Assembly: GCF_013761175.1 (NCBI RefSeq)
Contig: NZ_JACDUR010000001.1
Span: 1,488,001-1,552,000 of the forward strand
DNA from: Nonomuraea soli
Lineage (GTDB): Bacteria > Actinomycetota > Actinomycetes > Streptosporangiales > Streptosporangiaceae
Length of the DNA stretch: 64,000 nt
Direction: 5' to 3'
Made by a program: the position numbers and the translations under genes. Below, piece after piece: positions 26,073 through 35,474 of the stretch. The notes beneath the pieces are model-generated. The model was not told where the DNA came from. It made no database searches and worked only from the letters and a program-made list of their open reading frames with translations. Within the stretch, counting starts at the first letter, position 1. Each line of letters opens with the position of its first letter.

Positions 26073-28328
26073 ATGGTCAGCCAGTTCGGTCTGCTCTTGC
26101 GGCGCGTGCGGCAGGACGCGAAGCTGACGCTCGAGGAGCTTTCCGTCGCGTCGGGCGTGAGCGCGCGGGCGATCAGCGACATGGAGCGCGGCCACAGCCG
26201 CGGCCCGCAACGGCGTACGGTCGAAGCCCTGGCCGACGCCCTCAAGCTCGACACCGGCCAGCGGGCCGCGCTGACCGCCGCCGCCAGGGCGGGCCGTCCG
26301 AGGCCGGCCGGCCCCGCGCCCGGTTCGTGCGAGCTGCCGCGCGGCGTCGGCGACTTCACCGGGCGAGCCGCCGAACTGCTCCAGCTGCGCCGGCTGGCCG
26401 AGCAGGCAGGCTCCCCGGCCGCGAGCGTCGCCACCGTCTCGGGCACCGGCGGGATCGGCAAGACCGCCCTGGCCGTGCACGCGGCCGGGCAGCTGGCCGC
26501 CCTGTTTCCCGACGGCGGCTACTACCTCGACCTGCGCGGCATGGACGCCACGCCCCTGCCTCCGGCGGTGGCGCTGGCGCGGCTGCTCAAGGCGCTCGGC
26601 GTCCCGGAGAGCGGGATCCCAGGCGAGGAGGAGGAACGAGCGGGGCACTACCGCGCGCTGCTGCGCGAGCGCAGATGCCTGATCGTCCTGGACAACGTCG
26701 CCCACGAGAGCCAGGTCCGCCCGCTGCTGCCGCCGGACGGCGCCACGATGGCCATCGTCACCAGCCGCAGGACCCTCGCCGGGCTGGAAGGCGTGCGGCA
26801 GGTCCCGCTGGCCCCGCTGTCCGGTGAAGAGGCGGCCGGCCTGCTGCGCACGATCGTCGGCGAGGAACGTTCCAGCTCGGATGCGGCCGGTCTGACCAGG
26901 CTGGCCGAACTCTCCGGCCACCTGCCGCTGGCCGTACGCATCGTCGGCAACCGGCTGCAGAGCCGGCCCGGATGGACGCCCAGCCAGCTGGCCGGACGGC
27001 TCGACGACGAGGAACGGCGGCTGGAGGCCCTGGCCGCCGGCGACCTGGCCGTCGCCGCGGCGTTCTCGTTCTCCTACGAGCAGCTGTCCGGTACGGCACG
27101 GCTGGTCTTCCGGCGCTTGGCGCTCGCCGCCGCACCGGACTTCGGTGTCCCGCTGACCGCGATCCTGAGCGAGATGGAGCCGGAGGAGGCCGAGGACGCG
27201 CTGGAGGAACTGGTCGAGCTGGGCCTGCTGCAGTCGCCGTACCTCGCCCGCTACCGCTTCCACGACCTGGTCCGCCTCTATGCCCGCGCCCGGCTGGCCA
27301 AGGAGGACTCGATCGAGGCACAACACGGTGCGCGCCGGCGCATGGAGAGCTGGCTGCTGGACGTGGCGGTCGTGGCCGGGCGCTGGTTCGAGCCCGGGTA
27401 CGGCAAGCCGCCTCCCGGCTGGCGTTCCCTGATCGAGCTCGGCAGCCGGGAGGAGGCCGGCACCTGGCTACGGGAGGAGGGGACGGCCTGGCTGGAGGCG
27501 CTGCGCTCGGCGGCGCGGCGGGGCGAGCACGCGACCGTCGTCGAGGTGGCCGAGTCCATGCACTGGTTCTCCGACCAGTGGATGTTCTGGGGCTACTGGC
27601 GCGAGATCTTCGAGCTGTCCTCCGGCGCGGCGCGGGCCATGGGCGACCGGCTTCAGGAATCGGTGCATCTCGGCTACCTGTCGTGGGCGCTGGTCTTCTG
27701 CGAAGCCCGCCCGGCGGAGGGGCGGACGGCCGCGTTGCGGGCAGCGGAGCTGGCACGGGCCGTGGGCGACGTACGCCAGGAGGGCTGGGCCCTGCTCTAC
27801 GCCGCCTGGGCCGAGCAGCCGGAGACGTCGAGACAGGAGAACGCGCTGGAGTACGCCCGCCAGAGCGCAGACCTGCTGCGCCGGGCCGGAGACCCGGAGG
27901 GCTACCCGCAGGCTGCCACCACGGTGATGGTGTCGCTGGGCCGGCTGGGGCGGATGGAGGAGGTGCTGGAGCACGGCCGGGCGTGCCTGGCCACCCTCCG
28001 GGATCCCGGCTACGGCGGCGATCCGGCCATCATGGCCTACAGCATCGGCGTAACCCTTCACGACATGGGACGAGCCTACGTCCGTATGGAACGGTGGGAG
28101 GAGGCGATCGACACCATCCAGCAGGCGCTGCCCGAACTGAGCGCGCACCCCATCGCCGTGACCCTGGGGTATGCGCACCGCAACCTGGGAATCGCGTTGG
28201 CCAGGACGGGCCGCTCCGGGGAAGCACGCCAGGCTTTGGAGGAGGCGCGGCGGATCCTCGAAGCGACCACCGAGACCGAGGTCGTGGCCGAGGTGCTCCA
28301 AGAGCTGGCCGGCCTGCCCGAGCGGTGA
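26073..28328 (+). CDS. STAND-type transcriptional regulator (XRE HTH, NB-ARC ATPase, TPR)
   Basis: A 751-residue multidomain protein. Residues 1-70 are a Cro/CI-type HTH (LTLEELSVASGVSARAISD). An NB-ARC-like ATPase follows at about 95-400: P-loop GTGGIGKTAL near 130, Walker B CLIVLDN, TSR sensor, and SGHLPLAVRIVGNRL as the GLPL-type motif. The rest is helical, with TPR-like repeats near 560-740. Such proteins are signal-gated regulators in actinomycetes. It is divergent from the alpha/beta hydrolase at 24988-25857; the 215-bp gap contains AACCGGTT at 26045-26052. Trigger and targets are unknown. Confidence 0.9.
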   Translation: MVSQFGLLLRRVRQDAKLTLEELSVASGVSARAISDMERGHSRGPQRRTVEALADALKLDTGQRAALTAAARAGRPRPAGPAPGSCELPRGVGDFTGRAAELLQLRRLAEQAGSPAASVATVSGTGGIGKTALAVHAAGQLAALFPDGGYYLDLRGMDATPLPPAVALARLLKALGVPESGIPGEEEERAGHYRALLRERRCLIVLDNVAHESQVRPLLPPDGATMAIVTSRRTLAGLEGVRQVPLAPLSGEEAAGLLRTIVGEERSSSDAAGLTRLAELSGHLPLAVRIVGNRLQSRPGWTPSQLAGRLDDEERRLEALAAGDLAVAAAFSFSYEQLSGTARLVFRRLALAAAPDFGVPLTAILSEMEPEEAEDALEELVELGLLQSPYLARYRFHDLVRLYARARLAKEDSIEAQHGARRRMESWLLDVAVVAGRWFEPGYGKPPPGWRSLIELGSREEAGTWLREEGTAWLEALRSAARRGEHATVVEVAESMHWFSDQWMFWGYWREIFELSSGAARAMGDRLQESVHLGYLSWALVFCEARPAEGRTAALRAAELARAVGDVRQEGWALLYAAWAEQPETSRQENALEYARQSADLLRRAGDPEGYPQAATTVMVSLGRLGRMEEVLEHGRACLATLRDPGYGGDPAIMAYSIGVTLHDMGRAYVRMERWEEAIDTIQQALPELSAHPIAVTLGYAHRNLGIALARTGRSGEARQALEEARRILEATTETEVVAEVLQELAGLPER

Positions 28329-28517
28329 ACGCATCCAGCGACGCCGGCGTCCCGACGGTAACCCTCCTCGCCGAACGCCTGCGCAGCGCGCACGGCGGGC
28401 TGGTCCGACGGTGCGGGGCGACCACATGCGTCCGCCAGCAGCACGTCTGAGCGTCGGCGCGAGGCCTGCGTGCGCCGCGACAGGTTCGCGAGCTCGGGCC
28501 GTGTCGCGGGTGGCCCG

Positions 28518-28557
28518 TCCCGCGGCGAGGCAGCGCGGTCATCATTGCTCCGCGGGA
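28518..28557. terminator. Inverted repeat between convergent genes
   Basis: TCCCGCGG (28518-28525) and CCGCGGGA (28550-28557) could pair around a 24-base loop. It lies in the 261-bp gap (28329-28589) between the converging STAND regulator and cupredoxin genes and could end transcription both ways. The loop is long and there is no U-tract. Nothing else was seen in the gap. Confidence 0.3.
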
Positions 28558-28589
28558 TCATGGCACAGGCCGCCACCGAATAGAGCGCG

Positions 28590-29816
28590 CTAGCGGATGA
28601 TCAGCGTGCCGTGCATGCCGACGGCGCGATGGACGGTGTCGGAGCAGTAGAACTCATACGTCCCGGCCCGATCGGCCGTGAAACCGCCCACGGCCGTCTC
28701 GCCCTTGTCCGCCTGGACGAACGCGCCCAGTTCCTCAAGGGTGAAGTTGTGCGGGATGTCGAGCGAGGTCAGCTCCACCGCCACGTGCTCGCCCACCCTG
28801 GCCTCGATCTCGGCGGGCTCGAAGGAGAACGAACGGCAGGAAACAGCGACGCGCCGGGCACCTTCACGCACCGGTGAGTTGGCGCGGGCCATCTTCCTGA
28901 GGTTCATCGTCCCCACCGTGCGCCGGGCCATCTCGCCGGGAGGGACGACGCCGGTGGGGTCGCAGGCGATGGAGAGCTGGCCCGCGTCCGGGAAGGACGC
29001 CGTCATGATCCCGCCGAACTCGAGCGGTTCGAGCCTGAGCAGTCCCGTCTCGACGCCGTATTCGATGACCTGGTGGTGGTTGAGCCTCACCCAGTGCTCG
29101 CCGATGCGGATGCGGTGGGCGAGCGGCGCGTCCGGGATGCTGTCGGGCGGGCACGGATCGGTCAGGACGTTGCCGTCGTCGCCCTTGGGCCCGCGCAGGA
29201 CGAAGAAGCCGAAGCTGTTGTGCGGGCGGTTGCCGGGATGGGTGTCGGTGGTGTTCTGGTGGGGGATCAGCGTCTTGGTTCCGGAGGCGGTGGGCACCTG
29301 GCGGACGGGGGAGCTGAGCGCTTGGTGCTCGACCGTGCCGGTGATGTAGGTGCGCAGCGAGGGCAACTCCGGTGAGGGGTCCGCGGGGCCGGTGCCTCCG
29401 TAGTACTCGGGCAGGATGATGTGGTGCACGAGGGGCATGCCCAGGTACCAGCCGTAGATGGCACGCTCGCCCGGGTCGGGAGCGGTGGCGGGCGCGGACT
29501 CGATGCGGGTGGCGACCGAGAACCGCTCCGGGGCGACGGGTGAGACGGTGAAGACGTCCTCTCCGGTCTCCGTCAGGCTGAGCAGTCCATGGCGCAGGCC
29601 GTACTCGATGACGGCGTGGTTGTCGAGGGGGACCGTGATCTTCCCCATGGGGATGGCGGTGGGCTCGACGCGGAACCGCCGCAGCACGGCGGCGCCGGAC
29701 GGGATGCGGTCGAGGACCAGCCGCCCTCCCGTGTCGAAGAGGCGGGCGGAGTCGTGTGCGGTTCCTGCCGCGGGATTCAGGCTGACGGGCAGGCCGAGGT
29801 GCCAGGCGGTGTGCAT
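28590..29816 (-). CDS. Multidomain protein with C-terminal cupredoxin
   Basis: A 408-residue protein without an obvious signal peptide. The C-terminal 80 residues form a cupredoxin-like domain: SFEPAEIEARVGEHVAVEL, His356 in IPHNF, then Cys391, His396 and Met401 in CSDTVHRAVGM, the four ligands of a type 1 copper site. It lacks the second Cys of CuA. The N-terminal part has two related segments, near 57-81 and 239-263, each with VIEYG(L/V)xxGLL. The middle (about 122-265) is clearly related to the secreted protein encoded next. GGAG precedes the ATG. The function is not known to me. Confidence 0.6.
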   Translation of the reverse strand: MHTAWHLGLPVSLNPAAGTAHDSARLFDTGGRLVLDRIPSGAAVLRRFRVEPTAIPMGKITVPLDNHAVIEYGLRHGLLSLTETGEDVFTVSPVAPERFSVATRIESAPATAPDPGERAIYGWYLGMPLVHHIILPEYYGGTGPADPSPELPSLRTYITGTVEHQALSSPVRQVPTASGTKTLIPHQNTTDTHPGNRPHNSFGFFVLRGPKGDDGNVLTDPCPPDSIPDAPLAHRIRIGEHWVRLNHHQVIEYGVETGLLRLEPLEFGGIMTASFPDAGQLSIACDPTGVVPPGEMARRTVGTMNLRKMARANSPVREGARRVAVSCRSFSFEPAEIEARVGEHVAVELTSLDIPHNFTLEELGAFVQADKGETAVGGFTADRAGTYEFYCSDTVHRAVGMHGTLIIR

Positions 29817-29866
29817 GCTGCTCCTGGATGAGGGCCGGGACGATCACGCCCCGGCCACGAGAGGGG

Positions 29867-30439
29867 TTACTTGTGCTCGATCCAGCCGACGCCGCCCCAG
29901 CCGATGTCGGTGGTGGCGAGCAGGCCGGCGTCGAGGCCCAGCTGGATGATCTGGCCGCTGGTGAGCGGGAACCAGGCGTGCCCGAGCTTGACGGAGTAGG
30001 CGAGAGGCGCGCCGGCCAGGCTGCCCTCGGGCATGGGGCGGGTCTTGACGTTGCCGGCGGTGGCGTTGGGGCCGGGGATGATCATCTTTCCGTAGCCGTC
30101 GACGATCGACAGCGTCCAGGAGGGCCAGACGTGGTCGTGGTCGGGCATGTAGCCGACACCCGGGATGGGCAGGCCGGGGGCGAACGGCGTGTCGGTGACG
30201 TTGCCGACGAGGTAGATCGTCATGTCGGGGCGCTCGGGGGCGGGGGCACCGGGTCCGGAGCCGAACGGGGCGGGAATCTGGGCGTAGTGGTCGACGACGT
30301 AGCCGCCGAACCAGCCGTTGCGGTGCTCGTCGAAGGTGCAGCCGGGGTTGCCCGGCGGGCAGGCCTGGGCCGGGGCGGCGGTGACGCCCAAGGTCACGGC
30401 GAGGGCGAGCGCCGCCAGTAAGGACGACAGGGTTCTCAT
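29867..30439 (-). CDS. Secreted protein paralogous to the middle domain of its neighbour
   Basis: A 190-residue exported protein: signal peptide MRTLSSLLAALALAV to APAQA near 26, then a short Cys pair (ACPPGNPGC). The mature part matches residues about 122-265 of the cupredoxin protein in order: GWxxG, a Pro-rich GPGAPAPERP block, YLVGNV, GPNATAGNV, AGAPLAY and GQIIQLGLDAGLL. I know no name for this domain. ATG 30439 overlaps the stop of the exporter gene (ATGA), so it is translated with it. It may carry or present something at the cell surface. Confidence 0.7.
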   Translation of the reverse strand: MRTLSSLLAALALAVTLGVTAAPAQACPPGNPGCTFDEHRNGWFGGYVVDHYAQIPAPFGSGPGAPAPERPDMTIYLVGNVTDTPFAPGLPIPGVGYMPDHDHVWPSWTLSIVDGYGKMIIPGPNATAGNVKTRPMPEGSLAGAPLAYSVKLGHAWFPLTSGQIIQLGLDAGLLATTDIGWGGVGWIEHK

Positions 30440-31965
30440 ACGAGGTTCTCCTCGGGTTCGGGGTCGGTCACGGGGATCTCCTTGAGCAGCAGGGCGCCGA
30501 TCAGGCACAGCACTCCCACGACCACGGCGACCAGGAAGGTGGCGGCGATGGCGTGGGCGAAGGTCTGGGCGATGCCCTCCTGGACCGGGGGCGGCATCTG
30601 CCGCAGGGCTTCCGGGCTGCGCTGCAGGAAGCCGATGTTGACGTCTGGCGGCAGCGATCCGGCGGGGACGAACTCGGTGAGGTGACTCTGCAGCCGGCTG
30701 GTGAACAGGGCGCCGAAGACGGAGACGCCGACGGCGCCGCCGAGGGCGCGGAACAGGCCCGCGGTGGCGGTGGCGCTGCCGAGGTCCTCGCGGCCGACGC
30801 TGTTCTGCACGACCACGGTGAGCTGGGCCATGCAGCCGACGCCCAGGCCGAGGATGCCCATGTAGACGGCGGCGGTGACGGGCGCCGTGCTCGCGTCCAT
30901 CGTCGACAGCAGGTACAGCCCGGCCGTGATCCCGGCGGCCCCGGCGATGGGCCACAGCCGGTAACGGCCGGTCCGCGAAATCACGTGACCGGAGATGATC
31001 GAGGTGACGATCAGGCCGCCCATCAGGGGGAAGAGCAGGATGCCCGAGTTGGTGGCGCTGACGCCCAAGCCGATCTGCAGGAAGGTGGGCAGGTAGGACA
31101 CGGCGGTGAAGTTGACCACGCCGACCAGCAGGATCAGGATCAGCGCCATCCGCGACACCGAGCCGGTGAACAGCCCGAGCGGGATGAGGGGTTCGGGCGC
31201 GCGGCGCTCGGCGACGACGAACAACGCCAGCAGCACGACTCCGGCCACGCCCAGCCCGAGGATGATCGGCGAGGTCCACGGGTACTGCTGGCCTCCCCAC
31301 GAGGCCACCAGCAGCAGGCAGGTGAGGCCGGTCAGGCCCAGGGCGATGCCCGGCCAGTCGATCGTCCGCTCGACCCGCCGCGGCGGCAGCTTGAGCACCA
31401 GCGCGGTGACGATCAGCGCGGCCACGCCGAGAGGCAGGTTGATCAGGAACACCCAGCGCCAGCTGAAGGCGTCGGTCAGGTAGCCGCCGAGGAACGGCCC
31501 GACGATCGTGGCGACCGCGTACTCGGCGCCCAGGTAGCCCTGGTAGCGCGCGCGAGCCCGGGGCCGGACCATGTCGCCGACGATGGTGATCGCCATCGCG
31601 GTCACCCCGCCGCCGCCCAGTCCCTGAACGGCCCGCCCGGCGATCATCTGCGGCATGTCCTGGGCCAGCCCGCAGATCACCGAGCCCACGACGAACAGCA
31701 GGATGGCGGCCACCAGCAGCGGACGCCTGCCGTACATGTCGCTGAGCTTGCCGAACAGCGGGACGCCGACGGTGGCGCCGAGGAGGTTGGCGACGATCAC
31801 CCAGGACAGCAGCGGCAGCCCCTGCAACTCGGTGATCATGGCGGGCAGGGCGTTGGCTACGGTGACGGAGTCGAGCGCGACGAGCAGCAGGCCGAGCAGG
31901 AGCCCGGCGAAGGCGATGAGGATCTCGCGGCGATTGAGCTCTTCACCGGGGGAGCCGGCGGTCAT
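30436..31965 (-). CDS. DHA2-family MFS efflux transporter (EmrB/QacA type)
   Basis: A 509-residue, 14-helix major-facilitator exporter driven by proton motive force. Motif A reads LFGKLSDMYGRRPLL and the antiporter motif C region contains GPFLGGYLTDAFSWRW. The length and the extra central helices identify DHA2. It is the first gene of a minus-strand unit that continues with the secreted protein and probably the cupredoxin gene. AAAGGTGGG precedes ATG 31965. DHA2 pumps export drugs, dyes or siderophore-like products; the cargo is unknown. Confidence 0.95.
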   Translation of the reverse strand: MTAGSPGEELNRREILIAFAGLLLGLLLVALDSVTVANALPAMITELQGLPLLSWVIVANLLGATVGVPLFGKLSDMYGRRPLLVAAILLFVVGSVICGLAQDMPQMIAGRAVQGLGGGGVTAMAITIVGDMVRPRARARYQGYLGAEYAVATIVGPFLGGYLTDAFSWRWVFLINLPLGVAALIVTALVLKLPPRRVERTIDWPGIALGLTGLTCLLLVASWGGQQYPWTSPIILGLGVAGVVLLALFVVAERRAPEPLIPLGLFTGSVSRMALILILLVGVVNFTAVSYLPTFLQIGLGVSATNSGILLFPLMGGLIVTSIISGHVISRTGRYRLWPIAGAAGITAGLYLLSTMDASTAPVTAAVYMGILGLGVGCMAQLTVVVQNSVGREDLGSATATAGLFRALGGAVGVSVFGALFTSRLQSHLTEFVPAGSLPPDVNIGFLQRSPEALRQMPPPVQEGIAQTFAHAIAATFLVAVVVGVLCLIGALLLKEIPVTDPEPEENLV

Positions 31966-32067
31966 GCCGATCCCACCTTTCTGGTGTCGTGATGAAACCC
32001 CCCGAGCAAGCGCATCCTCCGGCGTGCCGGATCCGCTGTCAGCGACGGCGTTCCGGCAGCCGAAACG

Positions 32068-33381
32068 TCACGGCCGAATGTTCTGGGTGGAGCGGAAGAG
32101 GTTGTCCGGGTCGTAGTGCCGCTTGGCCCGCACGAGCCGGTCGTGGGCGGCCGGGCTGTAGGCGGCGCGCAACCGCTCGGGGCCTTCGTCCAGGCCGAGG
32201 TGGTTGACGTCGGGGCCGCCGGCGGAGACGCGGCTCAGCTCTGACCAGGTCTGACGCATCCAGGCGCGTTCGCGCGAGCCGTCGCCGGCGGCCCAGTTGG
32301 CGATGACCTCCAGCAGGAAGCCGGCGTGCCGGAAGGAGAAGGCGGTGTCGGGGCCGGTGGCGACCGCTCCGCCCAGGGGGCGCAGCAGCACCTCCGACAG
32401 GGGTGAGGGCGCCTCCGTCGCGGCGCGCACAGCGGCCGTGATCGCTTCGTCGTCGGGGCGGTTCAGCCATTCGGAGCGTACGTCCCACCGCAGGCCGTCG
32501 GGTGCGGCCTCGTCGGTCGAACGCTGGAAGAGCGGGAACGGCGTCGGCCGGATGAGATCGAGCACCGGTTCTCCGATGGCGCGCAGCCGTGCCATGACCG
32601 GTTCTCCCACGTCGGGGGGACCCGCATGGAGGGCCGTCACCAGCAGCACGGGGCGACCGGCGAAGGGCGGCGCCGTGAGCACGGTGGCGTAGCTGAGTTC
32701 GTCCGGCACCTCCAGGTCGATGATCTGGGCGATGACCTCCGCGGCCTGCTCGACCGGGTACATCAGCAGGCCCGCCTGCGGCTGCCAGTCCATCGGGTGG
32801 AGCCGGAAGTCGAAGCGGGTGACGACCCCGAAGTTGCCGCACCCGCCGCGGATCGCCCAGAACAGGTCGGGGTGATCCTCCGGGCCGACCTCCAGGATCT
32901 CGCCCTCGGCCGTGACGAGCTGCGCCGACAGCAGGTTGTCGGCGGCCAGGCCGTACGGGCGGCCGAGCCAGCCGAGGCCGGTGCCCAGCGTGAACCCGGC
33001 GAGGCCGACCGAGGAGACCGAGCCGCCGGAGGCGGCCAGGCCGTGCGGGGCGGTGGCGGCGTCGACGTCCCCCCACCGCAGCCCGGCCCCGGCGTGCAGG
33101 ACCGAGCCCTCGATCCGGACGGAGCGCAGGCCACGCAGGTCGAGGACGAGCCCGCCGTCCACCAGCGCGTGGCCGGCGAAGTTGTGCCCGCCCGCGCGCA
33201 CCGCCACGGGCAGGCCGCTCTTGCGGGCATGCCGTACGGCTGCCGCCACATCGGCTGCCGACCGGCACTTCACGATGGCCAGGGGCCTGCGGTCGACCGC
33301 CTGGTTCCAGATACCGCGGGCCGTGTCGAATCCTGGATCGGCCGCCTGCAGCACCTGTCCGGAGAATCCCTCGATGTCCAT
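32068..33381 (-). CDS. FAD-linked oxidoreductase with berberine-bridge C-terminus
   Basis: A 437-residue PCMH/BBE-type flavin oxidase. The FAD domain begins with RRPLAIVKCRSAADVAAAVR, and the flavinylated His is probably in VRAGGHNFAGHA. The GLAGFTLGTGLGWLGRPYGL block and GGCGNFGVVTRFDF follow. The usual second (Cys) flavin linkage site is absent, so attachment may be through His only. The BBE tail (HYDPDNLFRSTQNI) is intact. Such enzymes oxidise sugars, alcohols or secondary-metabolite intermediates. It precedes PaaX on the map but its stop is far from other genes, so it may be a single-gene unit. Confidence 0.92.
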   Translation of the reverse strand: MDIEGFSGQVLQAADPGFDTARGIWNQAVDRRPLAIVKCRSAADVAAAVRHARKSGLPVAVRAGGHNFAGHALVDGGLVLDLRGLRSVRIEGSVLHAGAGLRWGDVDAATAPHGLAASGGSVSSVGLAGFTLGTGLGWLGRPYGLAADNLLSAQLVTAEGEILEVGPEDHPDLFWAIRGGCGNFGVVTRFDFRLHPMDWQPQAGLLMYPVEQAAEVIAQIIDLEVPDELSYATVLTAPPFAGRPVLLVTALHAGPPDVGEPVMARLRAIGEPVLDLIRPTPFPLFQRSTDEAAPDGLRWDVRSEWLNRPDDEAITAAVRAATEAPSPLSEVLLRPLGGAVATGPDTAFSFRHAGFLLEVIANWAAGDGSRERAWMRQTWSELSRVSAGGPDVNHLGLDEGPERLRAAYSPAAHDRLVRAKRHYDPDNLFRSTQNIRP

Positions 33382-33432
33382 GGCGTCGGCAGCCTAGGCG
33401 CCTTGGCCGCGCAGGTCAGCGGCGGCGATCCG

Positions 33433-34290
33433 TCAGGTGGAACGCACGTACTCCAGCGCGGGCAGCTCCAGCCGCGCCCGCAGCTCGGCGAACAGGGCGG
33501 CGGCCGGACGCCCCGGCCAGTCGTCGGGCAGCAGTTCGGCGGGCAGCGCCGGGTCGAGGTAGGGGAACTTGCGCCAGTGGTAGATGGACAGGGTGTAGTC
33601 GACGAACGCCTGACGGCCGGTGGCCCGGCCCTCGGCGACGGGAGTCGCCCACTCCAGGAACTCGCGGTAGAGCGTGGCGAGCTCGTCGAGGTTCCACGCG
33701 CGGCGCACCAGTTGCGCGAGCTCCTCGAAGCCGGTGTAGGTGGCCTCGAAGGTCATCACGTACTGCTCGTAGCCGAGCTCCTCGATGGCCTTGGCCAGGT
33801 CGGGGGCGTTGCGGCGGGGCGCCATCCACAGGCCGTTGCCCAGCAGCCCGAAGCCCAGCCACGACAGCTTCGAGCGCAGGAGGTGACGCTTGGCCCGCTC
33901 TTGCTCGGGGATGGAGAACGACACCAGGACCCAGCCGTCGGCGAGCCTGGCGGGCAAGGAGTGGCTGAAGATGCGCTGGTCGGACTCGGCCAGCAGCGGC
34001 ATGGCCTTGTCGGTCAGGCGCAGCCCGCGCACCCCGTGGCGGCGCTCGGGCTCCAGCAGGTCGCGCTCACGCATACGCGCCAGTGCCGAGCGGGTCGCGG
34101 GCTCGTCGACCCCGAGCTCGTTCATCAGCTGGACGAACTTGGCGATCGGCGCCCAGCCGCCCAGCGGACGCAGGTAGGCGCCGCAGACGTCCATGATCAG
34201 CATCCGGGGCTGGCCTCCCGCCGCGCTTCGCGGCGAGTCGGCCATCGACGGGGTCGCCCCGGTCCAGCCCTTGTCGTGGCGTTCGCCCAT
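33433..34290 (-). CDS. PaaX-family transcriptional regulator
   Basis: A 285-residue PaaX-type repressor. It has an N-terminal winged helix (ELGVDEPATRSALARMRERD, then RRHGVRGLRLT), the central WVLVSFSIPEQERAKRHLLR block and the C-terminal PaaX domain (LATLYREFLEW and HWRKFPYLDPALP). PaaX represses phenylacetate catabolism and responds to phenylacetyl-CoA; relatives control other aromatic-acid routes. ATG 34290 follows GGAG and gives the usual family length; 34422 is open but less likely. It is divergent from the ABC operon starting at 34443 and near a palindrome (34406-34417). Confidence 0.9.
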   Translation of the reverse strand: MGERHDKGWTGATPSMADSPRSAAGGQPRMLIMDVCGAYLRPLGGWAPIAKFVQLMNELGVDEPATRSALARMRERDLLEPERRHGVRGLRLTDKAMPLLAESDQRIFSHSLPARLADGWVLVSFSIPEQERAKRHLLRSKLSWLGFGLLGNGLWMAPRRNAPDLAKAIEELGYEQYVMTFEATYTGFEELAQLVRRAWNLDELATLYREFLEWATPVAEGRATGRQAFVDYTLSIYHWRKFPYLDPALPAELLPDDWPGRPAAALFAELRARLELPALEYVRST

Positions 34291-34405
34291 GCCGCTCCGT
34301 CCGGTCGCGCGAAGGGAAGTGGTCACGTTCCGGTGAGTGAAACGCTTCCGTCGCGCGTCGGTCCGGAGGGGAGCACTGTGCTGATCCCGTGACTTGTCGA
34401 TTCTA

Positions 34406-34417
34406 CGACGATCGTCG
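34406..34417. promoter_or_regulatory. Perfect 12-bp palindrome upstream of the ABC operon
   Basis: CGACGATCGTCG lies 25 bp before the binding-protein ATG, within the PaaX divergent region. Its core GACGATCGT also occurs in the site at 41997-42008 upstream of the aromatic cluster, and more weakly at 42071-42082. A single regulator, perhaps PaaX, could bind all three. This rests on sequence similarity and position only. Confidence 0.4.
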
Positions 34418-34442
34418 ATCAACTGCCTAATCGAGGTGGCAT

Positions 34443-35474
34443 ATGAGGAGTCTCGCCCTCGCGGGCCTCTCCGCAGCCCTGCTGATCTCCGCCTGCGGCT
34501 CGAACGCCGGCCCGCCCGCCTCCACCGCCGCGGCGGCAGCCCCCGGCGGCGTGGGCTGTGCCGAGACCGACGGCAAGACGGTCGGCTTCAGCCAGCCGCT
34601 CGCCGACCCCAACTTCGCCGTCCTGGAGCAGATCGTCACCAAGGTCCTGGGCGACCACGGGGTGAGCGTCAAGTCGGTCAACGCCAACCTCGATCCCGGC
34701 AAGCAGATCGCCGACATCCAGTCGCTGCTCCAGCAGCAGGTCGCGGTGCTCATCGCCAATCCGGTCGACCCCAACGCCACCAAGCCCGTCTTCGACCGCG
34801 CCCGCCAGCAGAACGTGCCCATCGTGGCGCTGGACACCGAGATCGGCGGGCCGTTCTTCACCACCGTCAAGGACGACGTCACCTACGCCGCGGAGGAAGG
34901 GGCGCGGCTGCTGAAGGAGGCCGTCGGCGACGGAAAGGTCGCCGCCGTGTACGGCCCGCCGTTCGCCGAACTGCTCAACTGGGAGAAGGCCGGATTCGAC
35001 AAGGCCGCCAGGGAATCCGGGCTCAACGTGGTCGAGACCGGCGTCAACCAGGAGATCACCCCGGCCAGGGCCAAGCAGCTCACCGACGCCTGGAAGCAGA
35101 AACACGGCGCCGGACTGAAGGGCATCTGGACCTTCAACGACGTCTCGGCGATCGGGGCCGCCTCGTCCACCGGAGGCGACTTCAGCCCGGTGATCGTGTC
35201 GATCAACGGACAGCCCGACGTGGTGCCGCTGATCAAGGCGGGCAAGGTGCTGGCCACGTTCTCGGTCCCCTACGAGAAGACCGGGCAGGCCATGGCCTAC
35301 GCGGCGCTGCGGGCGCTGTGCGGTGGCAAGGTGCCCGACGTCATCCACATTCCGACCGCGAAGCTCGACAAGAGCAACGTCGGCTCCTACCGGCCACTCC
35401 AGGAACGGGTCGACGACGCGTTCGACATCGTCCTGGAGGAGCGGGACGGCAAGAGCTACGTCAAGGTCGGCTGA
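34443..35474 (+). CDS. Ribose-type ABC substrate-binding lipoprotein
   Basis: A 343-residue Peripla_BP_4-type lipoprotein with lipobox ISAC (Cys18) and an Ala/Pro linker. The mature protein shows GKTVGFSQPLADPNFAVLEQ and VAVLIANPVDPNAT, typical of RbsB-like binders. GAGGTGG precedes the ATG. The TGA overlaps the ATPase ATG (TGATG). Although the family usually binds sugars, the PaaX gene beside it and the acyl-CoA dehydrogenase downstream suggest a non-sugar or aromatic ligand; this is inference. Confidence 0.93.
   Translation: MRSLALAGLSAALLISACGSNAGPPASTAAAAAPGGVGCAETDGKTVGFSQPLADPNFAVLEQIVTKVLGDHGVSVKSVNANLDPGKQIADIQSLLQQQVAVLIANPVDPNATKPVFDRARQQNVPIVALDTEIGGPFFTTVKDDVTYAAEEGARLLKEAVGDGKVAAVYGPPFAELLNWEKAGFDKAARESGLNVVETGVNQEITPARAKQLTDAWKQKHGAGLKGIWTFNDVSAIGAASSTGGDFSPVIVSINGQPDVVPLIKAGKVLATFSVPYEKTGQAMAYAALRALCGGKVPDVIHIPTAKLDKSNVGSYRPLQERVDDAFDIVLEERDGKSYVKVG

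Noticed and set aside
30553..31992. Plus-strand frame rich in Gln, Asp and His
   Set aside because: Complement of the 14-helix transporter; such composition is typical of the antisense of hydrophobic genes.
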